DNA of 35,393 bases from Klebsormidium nitens (Eukaryota; Streptophyta; Klebsormidiophyceae; Klebsormidiales; Klebsormidiaceae): contig DF237678.1 in the NCBI GenBank assembly GCA_000708835.1, positions 1-35,393 of the forward strand. Reading direction: 5' to 3'. Of this stretch, positions 1 through 9,800 are shown piece after piece. The notes below the pieces were generated by a model that worked only from the letters and a program-made list of their open reading frames with translations, did not search any database and was not told the DNA's origin. Positions within the stretch are counted from its first letter, which is position 1. Each line of letters begins with the position of its first letter. Both the position numbers and the translations under genes were made by a program.

Positions 1-682
1 GGTGGCTCATGAGACAAGGTCTGAATGTAGTCTCGAGTCCTAAACGCCTCTCTAACAAAGCTAGGCGATGTTGAATTGCAGTCTTCGGACGAACGCAAGT
101 TGCCGCCATAGTCGATCTGACAGTGAAGGTGGCGTCACCGCACTTTGTCGCTTTGTCACTTTTTGACCATCACGACCAATCAGAAGCTCAGAGTCTAACC
201 CACGTGTCACCCAAGTGGCAATGTTGAAGGAAGTTCGTCGAGGGCACGTGCCACCTGCGTGCCCCACGGCATGTGGCAGATGCGGCTTGTGATTGGCTAG
301 CTCTGATTCTGCAACTCGCATGCCTCGTGCCCCTTTTGGAAATCAGGAATGTTCGCAGTTCACTTTCTTTCTGTGCACCCTCACGTCCTCCCTGAGTAGA
401 CGGATCCTTGGTTCGAACTTTGGCGCGCTAGAAGGATCTAGCTGACCATTTGTGACGTCCTGTGGTCAGGCACGGCTAGAGTTAAGAAAAAGCTCTGCAG
501 CTGCAGACTTGGCTTTTAAATGTGTCAAAGGACGTCTCAAACTCTTGTGCGAAGTCTCCTCATCTGTGCAAATGTAAGGAGCCAATCGTGTTTCCCCGTC
601 ACAAGTGTAGAATAAGTGGTGTTGTAGCTAAGATTACTCAGAAATATATCATTTTAAGGACAATACATGCGCAGCCAGCGCA
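1..682. other. Upstream region of the SDR gene, no gene seen
   Basis: This stretch precedes the start codon of the dehydrogenase gene at 683. I see no convincing coding exon: the short open frames on either strand lack splice context and family resemblance. No clear TATA box can be assigned. It presumably holds the promoter and 5' UTR of the downstream gene, which is inference from position only. Confidence 0.4.
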
Positions 683-3600
683 ATGGCGGTACCCAAAGTG
701 GTTCTGGTCACTGGCTCATCAGAGGGGGGGATCGGAGCAGGCCTGTGCGAGGCGTTCCTCAAGCAGGGGTGCCGCGTGTTTGCCAGCGCCCGTCGATTGG
801 AGAGCATGAAAGGTCTGGAAAAGCAAGGATGTGACTTGGTGCAGTTAGATGTGTGTGATGAGGCGTCGATCAAGAAGTGCGTGGAGAGTGTGGTGGCAAA
901 GGCCGGCCGCATTGATATTCTGGTGAGTTGCTTGTCATTGCATTGGGATAGCTTTATGATATTTTTTGGTCCATCTCTTCCTGTCATAGTAGGTGCTCCC
1001 AAAATGGGGTTGAGTGCACCTCACATGGTCCCGCTATAATCAGGTGCCTGGCTACAGGTCGACGTTGCCAACAGGTGGTGGTCTAAAGAAAGGATCAACT
1101 TCTGTTAGATCTTTGTAGCCCTCTTATGATGTTTGTCGTCGATCTTTTCATATCTTCTCAGAAGCTACCACTCCCCATAGCATTCTATTGTCTGATAAAC
1201 TCCACTGAGCTTGCTCAGGCTCTCGCTGTCACTGCCTGTCACTGTCGAGCACCTTGGCGCAGACCACTAATGCCGGGGTTGGTCTGATCCGCCGCTCGCT
1301 CGACCTTCACAATTGCTTCAACCATCCAAACGGCGACTACCCAGACTGGGTTAGCTTTTCTTGAACCAGCAAGGGTGGCGGAATTGAGTTGCGCACAATT
1401 TTTAATGGACCCTCCAGGATACAGCGAGTGTCCGCTTTGCTGATAGCTGGTGGCAAATGCCGCAAGTTGGCCCCTGAACTTTCTGATCTAGCCCCATCCT
1501 GCAGGTTAACAAAGTTGATCCGCCTCCTTATCAACTTCGCCCTACACAGTACGAGCTTTTCTTTTCAATTGCATGATGTGTAGCTGCCTCAAGCCAGGCA
1601 GTGGTTGCAATTCCAGGTTAGTTTCTGCGGTCATTTTCAAGCTCTCAGCAGCTTAACCCTCGTGCGTAACCCCATCTCTGCAGGTCAACAAAGCTGGAGT
1701 TGGCTTGACCCACTCCCTGATGAGCCTCCTAGCCCGTGCGAGTTGCTTAGGATAACCACATATGGTGGAACCACGCCAAGCCAGGGCAGTTTTCCTAACC
1801 CCACCCTAAACCCCAATCAAAATGTCCGTAGACAACCAAGTTGTCCTAACCAACTATATCCGGTGCCCGAAGCCGCCCAATTATCCCAAATCCGAGTATG
1901 ATCACCAATCCACGTAACCCCATCTCGCAGGTTAACAATGCTGGGGTTGGCTTGATTGGGCCCCTGATGGATCTCCCCATAGACAGCGTACGGAACCTCT
2001 TCGAGACAAATGTGTATGGCGTTATCGCCATGAGTCAGGCAGTGTTTCCCGTCATGGCGAAACAAGGGGGCGGGACAATAGCCAACATTGGCAGCATTGC
2101 AGGCTGGCTGACTACTCCATGGGTGAGCTACCCACTTACATTCAGGCTTAGCGCAGATTACTTTTGTCGTGGTTGGAACCGCAGCGCTGCCGGCCGATGT
2201 TCAAAGAACATTCCAAGCCCGTAGTTCTTGGCCTCGAGCAGTCCGAACGCCTCTCGAATCTGGTCTGTGTCAGAGTTGGTGTAACCGATCAGAAGTAAGG
2301 AATCAGAAGCGTTAAATCTTTTGACATCGACAGATAGACGGTAGCAACATGAGATATGAGCTGTTTCTCAGCCATGTCAATCTTCCGTGACCCGCCTGGC
2401 TGAAGGCTCTGTGGTGGGCCATGAATTGCCCAAAGATCGATCTTGCTTGCTGCTTGCAGTGCCGCGGCAAGCACATGGCAGAGAGAAGAGTCGAACTCAG
2501 GGGCACACACAGACTTTGGACTGCTTTTCTCCTTCTCTTATATGAGTATCATTTTTGTGCCTTCCTGTCGATTTTCCGACAGTAATGTGCGTGCGCTGGT
2601 GTGGGTGTGCCAGGCAAGAGTTTCATGTCGTGCATGGGATCCTTATGTGAGGACCCCCCCCCAAAGATCGGTATCTTCCGGAGCTGATCGTTCTTGCATG
2701 CGGACGCTTTCGCTAGAATTCTCCAGGGACTGATGATTGTTGAAACGTCCGTTGATCTGCCACATTGCCTGTGCCTGGTGACTTCCCAACTCCTCAGCTT
2801 CCAGCAGCGGAGGCCAAGCTTCGGCCTCTCACCACGTTGAGTGGAATAAATCACCAGTCTTCCTGACCCCTTGGTCTGCTCAGATACTCGTCCTGTTCTG
2901 ATGATGTCATACACAGCGCGATCTCCGGCTCCAACAGGGCGACAGTGAACATCTTTGGCTAAAGTGCCCTCCAGGTTAATAAGTGACAAAATCTTTGCCC
3001 AGCTGTCCGCCAAACCCCAAGCTGACGTCATCTGCAGGGTGCGGCGTTCTACAGGATTGAGGTGGCGGTCCAGATGCAGGATTGTCTGTGCAGCTCGGCC
3101 CTTAGGATACAAAACGTTATCGTTCTTCAGTTCTTGAAAGTGCTGACGTTTTTCTCTGTGCAGGAGCGGCAAACTGCCGGCGAGTTTGAGTCCATCAGTC
3201 GTTGAGTTTGAATCCATTTCTGAATACATGTCAGCGTTCCAGTGCAGGCTGCATCTCATGAAAACTAGCCACGCTATTTGCATTGCTTTCTCGCCTGTGC
3301 TTGCTCTAATCAGGTCAAAGTCACGCCTCTTCTTTTATGACGTCACATTGCTCTCTTCAGGGTGCAGCATCCTTCCATCCAGGCGGCAAGCACCTCTTCA
3401 CAGACGGGATGCACATCTTACGAATTATTTCATAATCCTCCGTTGAATCTTCAAAGCCTGTGCCAATTCAATTCTCTTGTCTCATGCTAACGTCATCAAT
3501 CCAGTGGCAGGGCGGCGCACATCCCACGAGCAAAGCGGTGATCAAGTCCTCTACAGACAGATTGCGCTTCTTGGTAAAGCTCGTCAACGATCCTATATCC

Positions 3601-4632
3601 GTCACGTAACGCACTCCATTCATACTCCCATGCTGACGTCACAAGCTCATTCCAGGGCGCCGCATACTGCGCCAGCAAGGCTGCGATCCAGTCCCTCACG
3701 GACGGCATGCGGATGGAGATGAAGCCGTTTGGGATCGACGTCGTGTTGATCCAACCGGGGGCAATCAAAAGCAACCTTGGCAAGAACAACGCGGAGCGAC
3801 TATACTTTGAGGAAGAAGGGCGGTACAAACCGTTCGGAGATGCGATACGGGCACGCGTGGCGTTCTCGCAGCAGCCGGGCGCGACGCCGACGGACGAGTT
3901 TGCGGAAAAGGTGCGGCGAAACTCGATCACTTGGGTCTCTTTGGGAGCTCGTTTGAAACGGTGAATAAAAGAAATCTACCTGCAGACTTTTTCTTTTGAC
4001 CTCGATACGCTCAAAAGAACGGGAGCGAACACGTGACTTGCCGTTTTCGCTCTGCGTGCGCAGCTCCTGTGCAGAAGGGGCGATAGAGTTGGTAAGGTCG
4101 TTAGGAGGAGGGACAAGAAGTTTATGATGTAGGTCTTCGCTATTTTGTATTCTGTCCGCTCGGCGAGATGTAAAAGCCCTTGGGCAAATCAAAGGGGAGC
4201 AACGGTGTTTGGTAGAGGTTGTGGGAAGATTGTTTGGATACCAAGCGCGATTCTTTTAGTCTCATTTTCACGGTTCGTGGATCTCGAATGATCGTAGCCT
4301 TGTTTGAATTCCCAGAGTCCGACGCACTTCTCTGTTGACTAGCAACCTTAAGTCCTACCACTTCGATCACAATTGAACTATGAAGCTTTGTGTAGAACAG
4401 ACTTGGCCATTTCTTGCAGTCCTAATGTCTGCTAGACTTTTGTTTGCAGGCCGTTGCAACCATTCTTAAAACCAGCCCCCCCGCCCACTGGTTCTACGGC
4501 AAGCACTCTTGGACCGTGTACATACTCTCCAACTTCTTTCCAATTTGGATACAAGATTGGATGCTCGGGCGTCAGTTTAACTTGAGTGCGAAGCTGCCAC
4601 TCAAGAAAGGGGAAGGGCGAAAAACAGAATGA
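683..4632 (+). CDS. Classical short-chain dehydrogenase/reductase, 1-acyl-dihydroxyacetone-phosphate reductase-like, four exons
   Basis: Exons are 683-922, 1931-2122, 3656-3910 and 4450-4632, joined by GT-AG introns all in phase 0, giving 289 aa. Seen: the Rossmann nucleotide-binding motif TGSSEGGIG near residues 10-18; NNAG (82-85) rebuilt across the exon 1/2 junction; and the catalytic tetrad Asn107, Ser135, Tyr148 and Lys152 (YCASK), with the usual 13-residue Ser-Tyr spacing. A PGAI motif lies after the active site. The extra Gly in the TGxxxGGIG loop and the C-terminal hydrophobic stretch (AHWFYGKHSWTVYILSNFFP) are typical of the yeast AYR1/plant acyl-DHAP reductase group, which reduces lipid intermediates with NADPH at ER or lipid-droplet membranes. 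The substrate is inferred. The ATG at 683 gives a standard N-terminus directly before the first beta strand. Oddity: introns 1 and 2 carry decayed copies of the following exon's 5' end. Strong as an SDR, moderate for substrate class. Confidence 0.9.
1263..1740 (+). repeat. Three decayed copies of the exon 2 splice junction in SDR intron 1
   Basis: Exon 2 begins at 1931 after a CAG, with GTTAACAATGCTGGGG. Upstream in the intron, three segments follow the same order of AG then exon-like start. The copy at 1684 (GTCAACAAAGCTGGAG, continuing GTTGGCTTGA) matches about 22 of the first 25 exon bases and shares the flank AACCCCATCTC before the AG. The copy at 1505 (GTTAACAAAGTTGATC) keeps only the first bases. 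The copy at 1263 has ACTAATGCCGGGGTTGGTCT. All three diverge from the exon further in. They are not needed for the protein and look like non-functional remnants. Confidence 0.7.
3022..3600 (+). repeat. Decayed copies of the exon 3 splice junction in SDR intron 2
   Basis: The live exon 3 starts at 3656, after TGACGTCACAAGCTCATTCCAG. Segments starting at 3038, 3361 and 3511 each follow a near-identical TGACGTCA or TAACGTCA plus a terminal CAG and resemble the exon start. The 3511 copy aligns without gaps over 57 bases at about two-thirds identity (38/57 by my count). The 3361 copy ends with CTTCACAGACGGGATGC, against CCTCACGGACGGCATGC in the exon. The 3038 copy (GGTGCGGCGTTCTAC) is weaker, and a further possible one sits at 3164. 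None keeps the YCASK codons intact, so none could substitute for the exon. Confidence 0.65.
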
Positions 4633-6893
4633 ATTGCTGTTAGGCCCGCCTGATACGTACCTACGGTGGCGCCTCAACGACATGTACATACTAGGCATAC
4701 AGACGTGTTGCACTGTCAAAAAATAATGGGTTTGTTTCTCTGGTAACTTGTGAAGGAAGCAGGCTGATTCAACTCCAGGCTTGGCACGTCACATCGAGGT
4801 TTGGATAGTTTGCGAGGCCCTCAGTGTTTCACGGTTGATCACTGATCCCGCTTAGTAGCTCACACCCCATGTTGGCCGGACCACGGTCCGCCATGATCAT
4901 CTTACCCCCTTCAGTTAGACCTCAGACTGGCCGCCTTGAACTTCGTTACTAACAGTGACTACCGTACACTATAGTTGATCGCGACTAATTGGTTCAGCGG
5001 AGATCGCGCTATAGTCTAACTAACACGAGTTTACTGCATGGCGAGGGGCCAGGCTTGTATGTAGCGAGTTGAAATTTCCTAAAGTAAGCCTCGGCCCCGA
5101 CCAAGCAGACCATTTGTGAAACCGGCCCCGCGCCGCGCATGGCGGCCGGGACGGTTGCTTAATCAAAGAGCTGTCAATTATCAGTGCATCAGTGCGGGCA
5201 TAGATATATCTTAGGTGACTCGTATACGACTGATCGAGTACAGAATGCATTAAAAGAATATACCGTATACGGCACATCATACCGGTCACTAGGGATTCGA
5301 GCGTTAAGTTATGCTATAATTAATGATATGTTCATTATGTTGATTATTAATTATGTTAATTATATATGATAATTACTTCGTTAGCAGCTCGCGCTCGGCC
5401 ATGCCACGCCGAATGAAACATGCACTGTCACTGGTTCAATCCATTTTGCAAGCTGGCCAGTCCAATTGGGACGATCGGACTGTTTTTAGTGCCAGTGGCA
5501 AGTAAGTTGGCGGGGCCACCCGAGATTGCATGAGAGATCCCCGAATGATGAAAAGTTGTCATTCATGCTTCAAGCTAGCTTTCACGCCGCGACAGGCTGC
5601 GGGCACACTCGTTCATCTCTCTCTCTAATTTTGGCACACGCCACCGCGCGCGCCTTGGCAAGTAATTAAAAAGTGTACAGGCGGGGCAGTCTGCTCAGTG
5701 CAGCGGTCCAGGCGGTACGTACCACGCTGCAGCTAGCTGGGCTTTAGCTCGCATATTCGCCCATGGAACATAGGTAACAATTTGCAATCGAATCAGGCGG
5801 CGGAGCCGGGCCAATCCACGGCCTTAATACGCGGCTGTACATTGCAATCCAAATTTCACAAAATCAAAGATTTGCCAACGCAAACGCCCGAGAAGCGCGA
5901 TTCTGCATCATGTTCTGGCACCCATTTGAACACACTTTTGGTTTGGGGCTAAACACTTTGAATCTTAGAAATACGCACAAAGTCTTCCCTGCATCCTCGC
6001 AATCCAAATTGCTTGCAGTGCCAGCCCCTTATTCTGCTCAGAAAGTCGAGTCCACACCCAAAATTGCATGCTCGTGACATGCCAAATTAACAGGGTCACG
6101 CTCTCACTACTCGCTACTCACTCGAATACTCACTACTGAAGTACTCCCTACTTCTACCTCGCACGTTTCTAGTTCTGACGGGTCAAGTAAGACACTTCCT
6201 CAACACTACCGCTGATTTTTCTGATCTCAAGTGGAAGTCTCGGCTGAGATGAGGCATCACTTGAAAGCAGCCGCAGACCTTCGAGAAGAGCGCGTATGCG
6301 TACGTCCTCACACAACCCTGATGAAGACACGCAGAAACGAGGTCAGTTCCTCTTTGAGCTAATTGTCAAACGCATACGTCAGATTTTTCAGAGGGTACCG
6401 CACTCGCAAACCAATGTTATTAGGCCGCGGATCACTTGGGAACTGCAGGCAACAATCCGCCGAAAGACTTGGCAAACCGTTCTCGATATGATAATCATAA
6501 GAGTCCTAGGATCACAAAACCGTCAGTAAAAGGAAGCGGTTCCGTCGCTTCAGCAGAAACTAGGATACGAAACCAGGAGCTGTACCAGCCTGCCCGCAAA
6601 GGCGATTAGGAAGCAACAGACATACAGTCCCATATGACCTAGTAGAAACAAGAAAACGGGAATTCGATCCAGATAGCCAAGGTAAGACGGAAGTGAACGA
6701 CTGAATTGTCCGGGAAAAAGAAAGTGCAGAATCGAACCGTCTATGATACGAAAAGTAGGTTCGAATGAGTCAAGAAGGACGAAGCGTGAAGTCCAATTCG
6801 GCCAAAGGAATCTAAGCGTCTAATCCAGTCCCGAACTCGACCTCATATGGCAGAACTCAGCCAGGAAATACGGTTGGCAATGGATGTATGTGC
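4633..6893. other. Convergent intergenic region, no gene recognised
   Basis: This 2.3-kb stretch lies between the 3' ends of the SDR gene (+) and the Kazal gene (-), so it should hold both 3' UTRs and terminators. It includes an AT-rich patch at about 5310-5375, a short pyrimidine run near 5618-5627, and a run of near-repeats of ACTCACTACT and related words at about 6100-6155. Open frames here, such as 6296-6529 (+), show no recognisable domain or splice pattern. Confidence 0.4.
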
Positions 6894-9800
6894 TCACGCG
6901 ATGGCGCACCGCCCCTCGTGCTTGAGCTCCACTCCGTCGCACTCCATGCGGCAAATGTTCGCATAGCTTTTGTCGTTCATGCCGCACACCGGCGCGAGCA
7001 CGCGCGGGCAACCCTTCTGGCACTCGGATGACGTCACCCTCTCCTCAACTTCGGCGATCGCCAGGAGCTCCTCGTCGAAGGCGCCGCAGGGGCCGTCGTT
7101 CGCCTTCTCGCCTCCGGCGCACAGCAGCTCCCACTGGTTGGTCCACGTGTAACCCTGGGTGTCGCAGACCGGCATGATGACCCGAGGAATGGGGCAAGGC
7201 TTGCAAAAGTAGCCGTGCGCGATTTCAACGCTCGCGCATTCTGCCGCGCATTCGCCGGGGTAGGTCTTGCCGTCCTCGCCGCACACGGGGCGCGCGAAGC
7301 CGCTCTTGTCGCACGAGTCGTCGCACGAGGCGGAGACCGTTTCCTCCGTTGGGAGACTGCACACAGCGGGATCTCAGCTCGTGAGAAAACTGCGTGGGTT
7401 GGGCTTGCTTTCCCACTGAGCTACGTGGCAACGCCCGTACGCGCAACGCCGTTGAAGTCATGGAACTGCGAAAACCGCCTCTTCCAGTGAGAATCTGCGG
7501 ACAGTACGACCGGAAGTGCAGCTTTCAGGAGATTGCAACCCCGACGGTGAGGCGGGGCGACGCACATTTTCTAGTGGCGTCATCGAAGTCGCAAGGAAGA
7601 GGCTTCTCCGCTGGCAGGACGCAAACCATTCAATCAGGAAGTTGCTGACGTCCGAACCGTGTCAAAGTCTTTGGCTCAGTTTCTGAGATGGCGGCACTGG
7701 TGCGTACGTCCTAAGGGAAAGCTGACAGTATGCCCAGACCGACCTGGGAACCAACTTTTTGATACGGATACCGGGCACACCTTCTTTTCAAAGTAAGTTG
7801 AGTCATGAGGAGTTAATTCTGCAAAACGAACACGCCTGCCCAGGGTATACGAAGCAGTGATTTGGAAACATTCCTGACGGAGAATTGCTTCCAAGTTCAC
7901 CGATAATTTCAACGCTTGGGCTTCGTCGACGTTGCCTCGCAGCCCATCGTCATTGAGAGTTCCGCGGATGTTCTACTGTTTGTAAGAATCGGGAAACAAG
8001 TGAAAAGAGAGAGATTATAATACGAAAAAGAAGAGTAGATTGGGAAATGACTTCAGCAGACTCACACAATGGCGCAGCGGCCCTCGTGCTTGAGCTCCAC
8101 TCCGTCGCACTCCATGCGGCACTCGTTGGCGTAGCTCTTGTCGTTCATGCCGCACACCGGCGCGAGCACGCGCGGGCACGCTTTCTGGCACTCGGATGAC
8201 GTCACCGACTCCTCAATTTCGGCGATTGCCAGAACCGTCTCGTCAAGACCGCTGCAGGGGCCGTACTTCGCCAACTCGGCGCCGGCGCACTCAAGAGCCC
8301 ATTTGTTAACCCAGGTGTAACCGTTGGTGTCGCAGACCGGCATGATGGCCAGGGGAATGGGGCAGAACTTGCAATCGCCTCCGTGCGCGATTTCAACGCT
8401 CGCGCATTTTGCCGCGCATCCGCCGGGGTAAGTTTTGCCGTCGGCGCCGCAGACGGGGCGCGTGAAACCGCTCTTGTCGCACGAGTCGTCGCACTCGCCG
8501 GACACCGCTTCTTCCGCTGCGGAACTGCAGACCAACACGAGCGGAATGTGAAACTTCCAACTTTGGAAATTTGCATGGTGGGCTTCGCGTTGTGAGAAGA
8601 GCGCCGGGCAGAGGGCCGGATGCAAGAAGCATCACGGTCGCTGGCAAGCCAATTTTGCGCTCTATCTCGAGGGGCTGCAAAAAATCTACCGAAGGCTGTA
8701 GACGCCTTACATTAGTGAAATTGTCGGTGTACGAACAAAGGGAACTGGAGAAGGCGTTTTTGTGACGGCGGATGGGCCATTAGAAGTGAGATTCGCACAT
8801 GATGGGTAGCGAACGAAACTGCAACTTCATATTCCAGAAAAAGGGTACGGAACCTTCTTCAGAAAGACCGAGCAGATACGCAGATGGAATCAGCAGATCA
8901 GCTCAGCATTCGTGAGAGCCAAAAAACTCATTTGATCATTGCTTGACTCTCTTCACCGCCGTCCCGCGCTCCACAATACCCTAGACTTGACACAGAGCTT
9001 TGAGGATGTTCAACAATTCTGGAATGCTGCCACTTGAAGCCAACGGTACATATGCCAACGAGACCCGTCGACTCACTCGGATGACGTCAGCTCCAGTTCC
9101 GCGGCCGCCAAGAGGGCCACGTCAGCGGTCTTGCAAGCGCCGTCGTGCGCCTTTTCGGCCTTGGCACACTCGAGCGCCCACTTGTTAACCCACGTGTAAC
9201 CGTTGGTGTCGCAGACCGGGGCATAGAGCCGGGGCGTCGGGCAGTACTTGCAGAACCCGCGGTGCTTAACTTCCACCCCCGCGCAGTTTAGCGCGCACTC
9301 GCTGGGGTAGGTTTGGTCGTCTCCGCCGCAGATGGGGTTCGCCAACTTGCTCTTGTCGCAGGAGTCGCACGAGTCGGAGTTTGCTGGGGGGCTGCAGAAC
9401 AAGGGGACCGGAATGTCAGTCTTCGGGGGTCTGCATGGGTATTCGCATTGGACCGGTTGCGTGATGCAATCGGATGACGTGGGCGACGCCCGTAGCACTG
9501 CTAGCGCTATTGCGGTCGCCGGAAACCGTCTCTTCCGCTGGTGGGCTGCAAGCGATTCGGTCAGGCAGCTTTCCAACAGACTGCGACTACTGCTTGTTGC
9601 TTAATTCAAAACAAAAAGGTCTTGACAGCCCCTTTGAAAGGGCATCGAAGCAACTTGTTTAGCAAGCCTGTTCAGCGCTCACAGAAGAAGCGAGGTGAAC
9701 AAGTCGAGCGGCTGGACTGGGCGCTTGACCCCCATTGCCACTCGAGTGCATTCCACGATGCACCGTCAACCGAGAGTCTCAGCATGTTCACGAAGTAAAG

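Noticed and set aside
405-430. GGTTCGAAC resembling a tRNA T-loop
   Set aside because: No acceptor, D or anticodon stems can be built around it. The similar word near 6728-6770 also fails.
2549-3283. 244-codon minus-strand open frame
   Set aside because: It lies wholly within SDR intron 2 on the opposite strand, overlaps ghost exon copies and shows no domain; a chance frame.
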